NCBI GenBank assembly: GCA_016192075.1
Contig: JACPUU010000001.1
Span: 124,001-188,000, forward strand
Length of the DNA stretch: 64,000 bases
Source: Bacteroidota bacterium
Lineage (GTDB): Bacteria; Bacteroidota; Bacteroidia; Flavobacteriales_D; Crocinitomicaceae
Direction: 5' to 3'
A model generated the notes under the pieces. The model was not told the origin of the DNA and did not search any database. It was given only the letters and a program-made list of their open reading frames with translations. The number at the start of each line of letters is the position of its first letter. Position 1 is the stretch's first letter. The position numbers and the translations under genes are program-made. This document shows positions 25,413 through 34,096 of this stretch, one piece after another.

Positions 25413-26141
25413 CTAATAGAGTCTTCTTCCAAAATTGAACTGCAAGTATAGGCCGGTGAAATAATTCATATCCGGATTGTTATACAGAATCTGGACGCTG
25501 TCTGTAAAAAAGTAATCGAAAATAACACCGAACTCGCCTCCGCTGATTACTTCACGAACCGGAGAAAAGTTAAAATCAACACCCGCTTTGACAAAAGCGC
25601 CCGGCATAAAACGGGCTTCTCCCAAGCCTTTAAACCACGATGAGCGGGAGTTTATATTGCCTGAATTATGAAGTGTTGGGTCATACCGTTCATCCACGGT
25701 AATATTTAATTTATCAATTTTCAGGTAAACCGGCTTAAGTAGTCCCAACGATGGACCAACTTCCCATTTCGCCGCAATTTCAATACCGTTTTCCCGTTTG
25801 GATTGAAACAATACCAGTTTACCACCATACGTGAGCCTCAAACTCACCAGGGAGTTGAGTTTACCGTAATAATACCCTTTGGTATTGGTTATAATATCGG
25901 GGTAAATTTTTTGCTCTTTTTCATGGCGGATATTTGAAAACGTAAAGCCAACGGTATTTTTGTATTTGTAGTTTTTTTGAAAGCCATACGACGCGGCAAT
26001 GCCCCATCCCCTGGTATTGAAGTGCAGCCCGCCAACAATATCGCCGCGCATGAGGGTTGTGGTTTCTTCCTGCGCATGCTCCTGCGCTCCAGCTAAAAAA
26101 GGAGTGATCAGGAATGCAAAAAATAGTGCACTTTTGTACAT
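25413..26141 (-). CDS. Outer-membrane-type protein of unknown function upstream of lipA
   Basis: A 242-residue protein with a signal peptide (cleavage after LAGAQ, about residue 20) and many alternating amphipathic strands. Examples are [38 protein letters not shown] and the final [16 protein letters not shown]. It probably forms a small beta-barrel in the outer membrane. I recognise it only as a conserved Bacteroidota protein found beside lipA. A TAATTTTG box ends five bases before its ATG. Confidence 0.82.
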   Translation of the reverse strand: MYKSALFFAFLITPFLAGAQEHAQEETTTLMRGDIVGGLHFNTRGWGIAASYGFQKNYKYKNTVGFTFSNIRHEKEQKIYPDIITNTKGYYYGKLNSLVSLRLTYGGKLVLFQSKRENGIEIAAKWEVGPSLGLLKPVYLKIDKLNITVDERYDPTLHNSGNINSRSSWFKGLGEARFMPGAFVKAGVDFNFSPVREVISGGEFGVIFDYFFTDSVQILYNNPDMNYFTGLYLQFNFGRRLY

Positions 26142-26146
26142 TGAAA

Positions 26147-26154
26147 CAAAATTA
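26147..26154 (-). promoter_or_regulatory. Promoter -7 box for the barrel protein-lipA operon
   Basis: TAATTTTG on the minus strand, five bases before the ATG at 26141; the transcript would be leaderless. No clear -33 TTG. Confidence 0.45.
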
Positions 26155-26193
26155 CGGAAATCCTTTGTGTTTTCCGACTAAAACCAATACAAA

Positions 26194-26610
26194 ATGGAAT
26201 CACCCAACTTTACAGTTGATTTCGAAGGTGAAATCATCACAACAGCCGTTCATCTTTATTCCGGTACCCGCATTACAACTGATGCCCCGCTTGACAATCA
26301 TGGCAAGGCTTCTGCGTTTTCACCAACAGACCTGGTATCAGCCTCACTGGCATCATGCATGATTTCGATTATTGCCATTCATTACCGCAACCGTGGCCTG
26401 GTGCTGCACCCAATAAAATCTCAGGTAAAAAAAATAATGGCTGCAAACCCCCGCCGCATCAGTGAAATTCACATTGAGTTTGATTTTGGAAAAAACAATT
26501 TTTCAGTTGAAGAGCTGGAACACCTGGAGCGTCTGGCACATGCCTGCCCGGTAGCCAATAGTCTGAATCCGGAAATAAAAATTGTGACCAATTTCAGACC
26601 AGCCAATTAA
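26194..26610 (+). CDS. OsmC family protein
   Basis: A 138-residue OsmC/Ohr-fold protein, a family of Cys-based peroxidases acting on organic hydroperoxides. The two catalytic cysteines are visible in SASLASCMISII and RLAHACPVANSLNPE, with the expected spacing. Most resembles the OsmC-like (YhfA) branch. The start is ATG 26194. Its TAA and the convergent cvpA-type stop share the bases TTAA at 26607-26610. Confidence 0.92.
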   Translation: MESPNFTVDFEGEIITTAVHLYSGTRITTDAPLDNHGKASAFSPTDLVSASLASCMISIIAIHYRNRGLVLHPIKSQVKKIMAANPRRISEIHIEFDFGKNNFSVEELEHLERLAHACPVANSLNPEIKIVTNFRPAN

Positions 26611-27113
26611 TCAATTGCCTGTATAAAAAGATCACTGTGCCTGAGTGCCGGAATGGTAAGCAGGGAAACATTTTTAACCGGGTGATAGAGCAGTGATTTT
26701 GATTTTAACTCTTCGGGTAAAAACTCGCCTTTTTGATCATACGATTCCAGAATGACCAATGCTGCACTGGTAAAAAACAGCATTTTAATTGTACCAAAAA
26801 CAAGGCCGACGAATTTGTTTAATGGGGTCAGGGCAACCGCTGTTACAGCGCGTTCAAGCATTTTGCCTGCAAAATAAACCATGGCGCCAACGCCTAAAAA
26901 CACCAGCGTGAAGGCTATGATAGGGACATATTCAGAAGTCATTCCAAGGTACTCTCGCAACAGGCCGGATATAAAATCAGAAAAATGAATACCGGCATAA
27001 AGGCCCACCAACAGTGCCAGCAGGGTAAAAATTTCAATAATAAATCCTTTTTTGAAGCCCCGCCAGGCGCCAATGATTAAGGGTAAAACCAAGATAATAT
27101 CCAGGTAATTCAT
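26607..27113 (-). CDS. CvpA family membrane protein
   Basis: A 168-residue protein with four membrane helices, the CvpA (colicin V production) family pattern. It begins MNYLDIILVLPLIIGAWRGFKKGFIIE, whose Gly-Phe-Lys-Lys-Gly loop is characteristic. In other bacteria CvpA affects envelope integrity and bile tolerance; the exact role is unknown. ATG 27113 is chosen over an in-frame TTG at 27122. A TATTTTTG box lies six bases before the ATG. Confidence 0.9.
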   Translation of the reverse strand: MNYLDIILVLPLIIGAWRGFKKGFIIEIFTLLALLVGLYAGIHFSDFISGLLREYLGMTSEYVPIIAFTLVFLGVGAMVYFAGKMLERAVTAVALTPLNKFVGLVFGTIKMLFFTSAALVILESYDQKGEFLPEELKSKSLLYHPVKNVSLLTIPALRHSDLFIQAID

Positions 27114-27119
27114 GAAACA

Positions 27120-27127
27120 CAAAAATA
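27120..27127 (-). promoter_or_regulatory. cvpA promoter -7 box
   Basis: TATTTTTG on the minus strand, separated from the cvpA ATG by six bases. No TTG at the -33 distance was found. Confidence 0.45.
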
Positions 27128-27191
27128 ATGGTGAACTTTGCCACAGCCATGTAATTCAGGGCGGATTGTATCAACAAAAAAATGTTTACAG

Positions 27192-27551
27192 ATGGACCAC
27201 GCAATGGCAATGCAGTTTCACTCACTTTTAAAAAAGCTGGGAGAAAAATTTGGGGGAGACGGAGAAATGGATCTGAATTCGGTACTATTCATTATTGGTG
27301 TGCAGGAGGTGGGAAAAGGGTATCGGAAATATTCAAAAGATGAAAAAATGAACTTAATGCATGTGGCTATTTGTACCATTCTGGAGCCTTATGGGTTTTA
27401 TAAATTCAGAGAAAATGACCCGGACGGATGGCCGCATTTTGATAAGGTAAAAAATCTGCCGGCTATTGAATTGAAAGAGCAGGAAGATTTGCTGAAAGAA
27501 GCTGCGGTAAATTATTTTCTGGAAAATAAGCTGGTGGATTTGGAAGGTTGA
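27192..27551 (+). CDS. Conserved hypothetical cytosolic protein
   Basis: A 119-residue, mostly helical soluble protein (MDHAMAMQFHSLLKKLGEKF..., ending YFLENKLVDLEG). The middle contains LNSVLFIIGVQEVGKGYRKYSKDEKMNLMH. I recognise it only as a type of small protein common in Bacteroidota, with no assigned function. ATG 27192 is preferred over an upstream TTG that would add a non-similar stretch. It is divergent from cvpA. Confidence 0.75.
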   Translation: MDHAMAMQFHSLLKKLGEKFGGDGEMDLNSVLFIIGVQEVGKGYRKYSKDEKMNLMHVAICTILEPYGFYKFRENDPDGWPHFDKVKNLPAIELKEQEDLLKEAAVNYFLENKLVDLEG

Positions 27552-27673
27552 TTCAGGTATTGCTGCAAATTGTATGGTCGCGTAACCTGTTGGATAATTA
27601 TTGAACGTCGTTAAAAAATCCTATGAACGGCAACGCTTTTGTACCCTTCTCCTTTTAAAAGTATTATAAATAC

Positions 27674-27681
27674 TATCTTTG
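27674..27681 (+). promoter_or_regulatory. rseP promoter -7 box
   Basis: TATCTTTG, 18 nt before the rseP ATG at 27700. The -33 element is not obvious. Confidence 0.5.
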
Positions 27682-27699
27682 GCTCCAAATTTTTACGGA

Positions 27700-29025
27700 A
27701 TGGTTTTTCTAATTAAGGCAGGTCAGCTCATTTTAAGTTTATCAATTCTTATTGTGCTTCACGAATTTGGTCATTACCTGCCTGCCCGGTGGTTTAAAAC
27801 ACGCGTTGAAAAATTCTATCTTTTTTTCGACTATAAATTCGCGCTTTTCAAAAAGAAAATCAAGGATACGGAATGGGGTATTGGCTGGATTCCGCTAGGT
27901 GGTTATGTTAAAATTTCAGGGATGATTGATGAGTCCATGGACACCGAGCAGCTGAAAAAAGAACCGCAGCCGTATGAGTTCAGAACCAAAAAAACATGGC
28001 AGCGCCTCATCATCATGATTGGTGGTATTGTGGTGAATTTTATTGTAGGTATCCTGATCTACTGCATGGTGCTTTTTGTGTGGGGTGAGAAGTATTATAA
28101 AATGGAAGATCTGAAACATGGATTTGCAGTGCATGAATCATTCGAAGAATACGGTTTTAGAGACGGAGATAAAATACTGGATATTGACGGCCAGGTACCG
28201 CAGGATATTATGGATGTAAATGTAATACTGTTGCTACGTGGTGGTCAGTCTGTTCATGTGCAGCATGCTGATGGCACAGATGAGACCATTAAATTGCATG
28301 AAGATATTGAATGGGACATGTTTCAGAACGGTGCCATGAATGCTTTTGAGCCAAGGTTTTATCCAATCATAGATTCACTCAATGCTGAGATGAAACCATC
28401 CAAGGCCGGTTTTATGGAAGGAGATAGTATTGTTTCCATTAATGATCAGCCTGTAATTTTCTATGATGAATTCAGTGAAGAGCTAAAAAAGCATAAATCA
28501 CAAAATGTAACAATTGGATTTTATCGAAATAATGCTTTCATGTCATTGCCTATTGAACTTGATTCTGCGGGTAAGATGGGTTTTATACCGGAGTATATTA
28601 CTGATCAGGCCGCACTGCGTCAGAGAGACTATTCTTTCGGAGAATCCATTCCGGCAGGTTTCAGCATGGCCTTTACCACGCTGAATGATTATGTTACGCA
28701 AATGAAATTTTTGTTCACCAAAAAAGGAGCTTCGAGCATTGGTGGATTCGGAGCTTTTGGTGCATTATTTCCCTCTACCTGGGATTGGCACTCATTCTGG
28801 CTGATGACCGCATTTATTTCAATCGTTCTGGCATTTATGAACTTTTTACCAATTCCGGCCCTGGATGGCGGTCACATTATGTTTTTGCTGTATGAAATGA
28901 TCACGGGCCGCAAACCGGGTGATAAATTCATGGAATATGCGCAAATGGTTGGTATTATTTTATTGCTTGGGCTGTTGGTTTATGCCAACGGAAACGATTT
29001 GTATAAACTGTTTACCGGGCAGTAA
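27700..29025 (+). CDS. rseP: RIP metalloprotease RseP (site-2 protease)
   Basis: Intramembrane zinc protease that cuts membrane-bound anti-sigma factors and leftover signal peptides. It has 441 residues. The zinc motif HEFGH lies in the first membrane helix (about residues 21-25), followed by IGWIPLGGYVKISGM. Two PDZ-like domains span about residues 115-275. The second metal motif NFLPIPALDGGH lies near residue 380, and a final membrane helix follows. ATG 27700 is used; an in-frame TTG at 27679 lies inside the promoter box. dxr, often next to rseP, is not here. Confidence 0.95.
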   Translation: MVFLIKAGQLILSLSILIVLHEFGHYLPARWFKTRVEKFYLFFDYKFALFKKKIKDTEWGIGWIPLGGYVKISGMIDESMDTEQLKKEPQPYEFRTKKTWQRLIIMIGGIVVNFIVGILIYCMVLFVWGEKYYKMEDLKHGFAVHESFEEYGFRDGDKILDIDGQVPQDIMDVNVILLLRGGQSVHVQHADGTDETIKLHEDIEWDMFQNGAMNAFEPRFYPIIDSLNAEMKPSKAGFMEGDSIVSINDQPVIFYDEFSEELKKHKSQNVTIGFYRNNAFMSLPIELDSAGKMGFIPEYITDQAALRQRDYSFGESIPAGFSMAFTTLNDYVTQMKFLFTKKGASSIGGFGAFGALFPSTWDWHSFWLMTAFISIVLAFMNFLPIPALDGGHIMFLLYEMITGRKPGDKFMEYAQMVGIILLLGLLVYANGNDLYKLFTGQ

Positions 29026-29267
29026 TCAATAACTCCAGCTAATTGGTAAATTTATTGTCACCATGAATACTTCGCATAGCTTATGAATTTTATGGTTTCT
29101 TAATTGAATCCTATTGCATAAGCTTCAATGCCTTGTTCTCAGACTTACTCGCCTTGCCTCTTGCAGAATCTGGGTCAGTTAAGGACAAGTTTTATTTTGT
29201 TGACAGGACAAACTAAAGGTTTTACACACAAAAATTATCGCTCTGGCTCTGTTTCTCGTTCTGTATT
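29026..29267. other. Intergenic region with a decayed copy of the DUF5686 gene end
   Basis: A 242-base gap between convergent rseP and the DUF5686 gene. Bases about 29027-29055 (ataactccagctaattggtaaat) closely resemble the last codons of the DUF5686 gene at 29269-29292, in the same orientation, with one inserted base. The rest shows no gene, tRNA or clear terminator. Confidence 0.55.
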
Positions 29268-31775
29268 TTAGTAACTCCAGCTATTGGTAAATGAGTTGTA
29301 AAAATCAAGTCCCAGTTTAAAATTCAGCTGAACAGACGGTGCATTGTTTTCCCTGACAACATAAAAAGCAGATATTTTAAAAATCTGTTTTTTGATTTTG
29401 AATTTACGTTCAAGACCGGCATAAAATTCAAGATGACGGTAGTTGATGTCATCAATCAACAGTAAGCCTCCACCGGCTACCAGTTCTATTTTTGTTTTGT
29501 TGATCAGCGGAATTTTATCGGTAATGGCACCGTTGAAGTGATGAATCACAAAGGCTTGTAAATAGGGCCTTGCCGTATGCAGGGTGCTGTCTAATAACTG
29601 CAAAGATTTTAACGGGTTAGAGAAAAAGAAAAGGTCTGATCCCCTGAAAAATTTGTGTTCTATAAAACGGATATCGTCAATGTTACTGCCCATAAAACTG
29701 CCCGCTACCAGGTTCCATTTCATGTTTCCAAAGGTTCCAAAAGTGATTTCATCAGAGGCACCCAGTTCCAGAAAACTAAAATTGACATCACTGCCAAAAA
29801 GGCCCGGCACACCAATTTTATAATTCAGTTTCAATTCAGGATAGGCGGTTCCAATAATAATCTTTTTTCCTTTTTTGTAAATGTAGGATTGTTTGAAACG
29901 GTACAGCAGCTCCAGCTCAAAAATAGACACTGTATACGTTTCAAAAGGCTTGGCCTGAATGTCGGACCCAACATTGTTCATCAATGAATCAAGCCAGGGT
30001 GCACGTTTTAATTCAGGCACTGCAATGCGGGTTGAATAGTCATAGCTTACCCGGCCATACAGCCCGTTAACAAGTTCATACCGCTGGGCAATACCAAAGA
30101 ATTTTTTGCGCACAAAGTTGCTGCTGGCACCTGTATTTACAATTGACTCGTAATTGTTAACCAGGTCGTAAACATCTCCGCCGCTGACCTTGAGTGAACC
30201 AAAATGTTTGGGAAGATAGGTGTATTCAACTCCTAGCATACCCTTCAGATCTTTGTATTTAAAACCGTAATCAATTTCACCGTTCAACGCTATTTTTTGT
30301 CCGTTTTCAAATTCTTTGGAATAGGTTCCGGCCAGTTTATGACGGTAAGGACCAAAGCCAAAAAACTGGGGTTGGCTGATTAACGGAGCAATGTAAATTT
30401 CCTGTCCTTTTTCACGGTTTCGAAAGCCTACCCCGTTCAATAGAAAGTCCCATACGGTAAGCCTGTTGTATTCAGCGTTCAGACTGTCAATGTGGGCAAA
30501 GCTGTTTAATTCACGGTCAATACTGTCTTGTTCATGAATATAGGTCAGTTCTTCAGGTTTTAACTGAATGGGCCTGGCAGCAGCCCAGTAAAGTGAATCT
30601 TTATCAAAAGCGTCGTCGTTGTATGACATCACCGAGTTTTTGTATTCTTTTTCATCAAATCCCTGGTTAAAAACATAGTCTGAATGCTGTACGCGTGTGT
30701 TGGCCATTACAAGGTCCGTTCCGTCATTCATTGAATAAATAAATTCACGGCGTACTGCCACCCAGTTACCATCAATGTTTTCAAAATCATGAATAATTCT
30801 GAATTCTTTGAAATAATCCATGGCGGCTGAATTGATAGAAAGGTCCATCGATTTGATCACCCATAAACTGTCAATGATAAAAAGTGTGCCTGAAAAAAGC
30901 GGGCCTTCTTTAAACCGCGGCTCTACTTTAATTTCATAAATTTTCTGACCATTTTCGCAAAATACGCCTGCCAGATCATATTTATAATTGATAAATGCAT
31001 TGACCGCTACAGGTGAAACAAGTTGCTTGGATGAAATTTTAGGCAGATCAATCAGGTTCTGATAGGGATCTACATCACCGTCCTGCACTTTTTCAAAAAA
31101 GATATACGGGTTGTATTCAATAACCTGGGTTGGTATCAGGTTGTCAGGATTGCTGAAATCAACTGAAACGGTAACCGTACTGTTTGATTTTTCAGCATAA
31201 TCATGGTGCGCAATAATTTGCTCATGATAGGTGGCATTTTGTTCAAAGCTGGTAATGGAATACGATTCAATGAGGTTCATACGCTGCTTGCCCAGCGTAT
31301 CAGCTTTGGTGATAAATGGCATCCGGTTCTCTTTTTCAAGAGAGGTCTTGATGTAGGTATTACACTGGTAGGTATCAAAACGTTTACCCAGGTTTTTTTT
31401 GTTGTCAATAACGTGACCGATTACTTCTTTGGCAATGTCTCTTTTATCGGCATAAACTTCAACCGTTCCCAGTTCGGTTGATTTTTCAAGCAACACTGTT
31501 TTATGGTAAGTCAGTTTTTCAGTAACAACCAGGGTGTCTGATTTTTTTTCAAAACCAATCATTGAAAATGTCAGCACATACGTGCCTTCTCCCGGAACCT
31601 CGAGAAAATAATTGCCCTGTACATTGGCCGGTACACCGTAAGTGGTGTTTTCAAGTGCAACCCTGACACCCGGAATTCCATTACCTGCTTCGTCCAGTAC
31701 CACACCTTTTATGGCATACTGTGAAACAGCAGGTAGTGTAAAAAAGAAAAGGAATACAGGTAGAATCAGTTTCAT
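29268..31775 (-). CDS. DUF5686 outer-membrane protein with carboxypeptidase-regulatory domain
   Basis: An 835-residue exported protein. There is a signal peptide ending at about residue 18, then a CarboxypepD_reg-like domain (about 20-95; KGVVLDEAGNGIPGVRVALENTTYG). The large DUF5686 region follows and ends in an outer-membrane barrel of alternating strands (..VQLNFKLGLDFYN). The family is common in Bacteroidota and its function is unknown; the N-terminal domain is shared with TonB-dependent receptors. It is transcribed alone, downstream of a TACATTTG box. Confidence 0.92.
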   Translation of the reverse strand: MKLILPVFLFFFTLPAVSQYAIKGVVLDEAGNGIPGVRVALENTTYGVPANVQGNYFLEVPGEGTYVLTFSMIGFEKKSDTLVVTEKLTYHKTVLLEKSTELGTVEVYADKRDIAKEVIGHVIDNKKNLGKRFDTYQCNTYIKTSLEKENRMPFITKADTLGKQRMNLIESYSITSFEQNATYHEQIIAHHDYAEKSNSTVTVSVDFSNPDNLIPTQVIEYNPYIFFEKVQDGDVDPYQNLIDLPKISSKQLVSPVAVNAFINYKYDLAGVFCENGQKIYEIKVEPRFKEGPLFSGTLFIIDSLWVIKSMDLSINSAAMDYFKEFRIIHDFENIDGNWVAVRREFIYSMNDGTDLVMANTRVQHSDYVFNQGFDEKEYKNSVMSYNDDAFDKDSLYWAAARPIQLKPEELTYIHEQDSIDRELNSFAHIDSLNAEYNRLTVWDFLLNGVGFRNREKGQEIYIAPLISQPQFFGFGPYRHKLAGTYSKEFENGQKIALNGEIDYGFKYKDLKGMLGVEYTYLPKHFGSLKVSGGDVYDLVNNYESIVNTGASSNFVRKKFFGIAQRYELVNGLYGRVSYDYSTRIAVPELKRAPWLDSLMNNVGSDIQAKPFETYTVSIFELELLYRFKQSYIYKKGKKIIIGTAYPELKLNYKIGVPGLFGSDVNFSFLELGASDEITFGTFGNMKWNLVAGSFMGSNIDDIRFIEHKFFRGSDLFFFSNPLKSLQLLDSTLHTARPYLQAFVIHHFNGAITDKIPLINKTKIELVAGGGLLLIDDINYRHLEFYAGLERKFKIKKQIFKISAFYVVRENNAPSVQLNFKLGLDFYNSFTNSWSY

Positions 31776-31803
31776 GGAGCTGCAGATTTCCTTGTGAGAC
31801 GAT

Positions 31804-31811
31804 CAAATGTA
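31804..31811 (-). promoter_or_regulatory. Promoter -7 box of the DUF5686 gene
   Basis: TACATTTG on the minus strand, 28 nt before the ATG at 31775. The -33 element is unclear. Confidence 0.5.
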
Positions 31812-31855
31812 GTGAAAGTTACAGATCGCTGAAAATTCCTTGCCTCTCTTTGAAA

Positions 31856-33760
31856 TTACTCTTCCCAGCTCAGAATTTCGTCAATTGTACCAGTTGAAAC
31901 AGAGTGATAATTTGGTCTGGCTTTGGTATAGATTTTTTTGGCCAGGGCCATGCCGCTTTCAGTTTTGGCAAGCTCTTCATACAACGGCTGTAGAAATTTA
32001 CGACGCCCTACAGTTACCAGAAAGTCTTCCATGGGTTTGTTGATTTTGTCGTATCCTTTTTGAATTGATACCAGGTACCATTCAGACATGATTTCAGCAT
32101 TTCCACAGGTAGAAAAATTAAATTCGTTGTCCAGCATTTCCATTTTGGTGACGTCGGCTTCTGCCGGTATCTGGCGAATGAAGTGCATCCACTCCTGGGT
32201 TGACCAGTCTGTCTTTTTTACATTCAATTCCGCCCCTGAATTCACAGAGGTAATCAGCGCTGCTTTTTCTGATACTTTGTCAAACCGGTCTGATTCTACT
32301 GCTACACAGTTTTCAGGAATTCCTTCACCATAAATCCATTCATCGGTATTGAATTCAATGTTGTTTGGTTCAAGCAGGTTTTTGTTCAGGAATTCAACAA
32401 ACATTTCAGTGGTTACCGGCTGAAATTCATGCAGGTCAAAATAACTTTTTAAGAACGGATCAAATTTATCACGTCCTGCTGCAGCCTCCAGCGTTTTCAG
32501 AAACAGTGCTCCTTTAACATAGGCAATTGAAGTCATTCCTTCATCCGGGTCACGGCCGTCCAGGTTTAATTTCAGGTGGGTGTCCTCAGGGTGGCTTCCG
32601 GCCAGTATGTCTTCATTTTCATTTTCCAGTTCCTGGTACTCAATAGACAACAGCATGTCTGAATATTCTTTGCCGTATACTTTTTCCATAATGCGGTTTT
32701 CAATGTAAACGGTAAAGCCTTCATTCAGCCAGAAATCATCCCAGGTAGCATTGGTAACCAGGTTGCCTGACCACGAGTGGGCAAGTTCATGTGCAATCAG
32801 AGAAACCAGGGAGCGGTCACCTGAAATAATGGTTGGTGTGGCAAACGTCAGTTTCGGGTTTTCCATGCCGCCAAAAGGGAATGAAGGGGGCAACACAATA
32901 ATATCATACCGGCCCCATTTGTATTCACCATACAATTCTTCAGCGGCAATAACCATTTTTTCAACGTCAACAAATTCATACACGCATTTTGAAAGCATTA
33001 CAGGTTCTGTATAAACGCCGGTTCTTTCACCCAGGGTGGCAAATGAAAGATCACCCACCGCCAGGGCAATCAGGTAGGTTGGAATAGGCTGCGGCATGTC
33101 AAAGCTGTAGTTTCCGTCTTTGCTTTTTTCTGTCGGGTTGTCGGCACTCATAACAGCCATCAGGTTTGCAGGCGTTTTAATGTGGGCCGAATAGGTAATT
33201 CGTTTCAGGGGTGTATCTTGGCAGGGAATCCAGGTACGTGTTAATACAGCCTGCCCCTGGGTATAGAGGTATGGATGTTTTTTACCCGCAGTTTGTTGTG
33301 GGGTAAGCCATTGCAGCGAATTTGATCCCGGATCAGACTCGTAATAAATGGTTACTTTTTTGGTTTCAGGTTTAATCTGAACAGTAAGTGCTGAGCCCAG
33401 CAGCTCATCATCTTCGCCAATGGTATAGGCAGTAGCGGCCGTGTCATCATCCAGGGTAATTTTCTGAATAGCTTCATCATTCATGTCAAATACCATTTCG
33501 GTTACCCCGTTTACGTTTTCAATGGTGTGAACTACGCTGCCTGACAATACTTTACGCTCAAAATCAACAGCGAGGTCCAGGTGCAGGTGTTTGGAATAAA
33601 CGTCATGTACGTTGGAATACGAGTGATCATCTTCCAGCACAGGGGCCGAATCAGTCTGTACGGTGTCAATTGGTAATACGGCTGATTCAGAGGCGTTTCC
33701 CGAGCACGAAACCAACCCGAAAAGGCCTGAAATGCTGATAAAGAAGCTAAATTTGTTCAT
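31856..33760 (-). CDS. M1 family zinc aminopeptidase, LTA4-hydrolase-like lipoprotein
   Basis: A 634-residue exported lipoprotein whose lipobox LVSC (Cys about residue 19) is followed by SGNASES. The N-terminal M1 beta domain is followed by the substrate motif PFGGMENP and the zinc motif HELAHSWSGN with the third ligand in WLNEGF. The C-terminal helical domain matches leukotriene-A4-hydrolase-type aminopeptidases. It probably trims peptides in the periplasm or at the outer membrane. Together with the S46, M16 and second M1 genes it fits peptide use. It has a good promoter upstream. Confidence 0.96.
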   Translation of the reverse strand: MNKFSFFISISGLFGLVSCSGNASESAVLPIDTVQTDSAPVLEDDHSYSNVHDVYSKHLHLDLAVDFERKVLSGSVVHTIENVNGVTEMVFDMNDEAIQKITLDDDTAATAYTIGEDDELLGSALTVQIKPETKKVTIYYESDPGSNSLQWLTPQQTAGKKHPYLYTQGQAVLTRTWIPCQDTPLKRITYSAHIKTPANLMAVMSADNPTEKSKDGNYSFDMPQPIPTYLIALAVGDLSFATLGERTGVYTEPVMLSKCVYEFVDVEKMVIAAEELYGEYKWGRYDIIVLPPSFPFGGMENPKLTFATPTIISGDRSLVSLIAHELAHSWSGNLVTNATWDDFWLNEGFTVYIENRIMEKVYGKEYSDMLLSIEYQELENENEDILAGSHPEDTHLKLNLDGRDPDEGMTSIAYVKGALFLKTLEAAAGRDKFDPFLKSYFDLHEFQPVTTEMFVEFLNKNLLEPNNIEFNTDEWIYGEGIPENCVAVESDRFDKVSEKAALITSVNSGAELNVKKTDWSTQEWMHFIRQIPAEADVTKMEMLDNEFNFSTCGNAEIMSEWYLVSIQKGYDKINKPMEDFLVTVGRRKFLQPLYEELAKTESGMALAKKIYTKARPNYHSVSTGTIDEILSWEE

Positions 33761-33792
33761 AGTAATTGAAAATACGTTTTCCTTTCGGGCGT

Positions 33793-33828
33793 CAAAGATA
33801 TACTTTAAAAAATGGTTGTTCTGTCAAA
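33793..33828 (-). promoter_or_regulatory. Promoter of the M1 lipoprotein gene
   Basis: On the minus strand TTTG (33828-33825), 24 nt, TATCTTTG (33800-33793). The spacer is at the long end of the usual range. The leader is about 25-30 nt. Confidence 0.65.
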
Positions 33829-33851
33829 ATTATATCAATGGCTTATTCCTG

Positions 33852-33875
33852 CCGTTAAATATTCATATTTAACGG
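33852..33875. promoter_or_regulatory. 24-bp inverted repeat upstream of a POT transporter
   Basis: CCGTTAAATA (33852-33861), TTCA, TATTTAACGG (33866-33875): perfect 10-bp arms with a 4-nt centre. It lies between the divergent M1 peptidase and POT transporter genes, upstream of the M1 -33 element. It could be an operator or a hairpin. The rest of the 336-base gap (33876-34096) holds no gene I can support. Confidence 0.6.
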
Positions 33876-34096
33876 ATTAACTATCCGGACGCAATATAAA
33901 TTGGCTGCAAGCGTTGATTTTAATAGATTTTGATTAATTTCACGGCCTTAAACTTTTCAGGTAGTAGCAAGGAAATTAACCCCGGAAAAGCTGAGACTAA
34001 ACGGATTTTGCTGTTATTCAGCCTTCAGGAGTTATGGGATGTCGGGGAGAAAAGGAATACAATGATCAACTACTCAAAAAACGACCTTAGCAGATT

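Noticed and set aside
33876-34096. Riboswitch in the transporter leader
   Set aside because: I compared it by eye with SAM, TPP, THF and cobalamin cores and found no conserved core.
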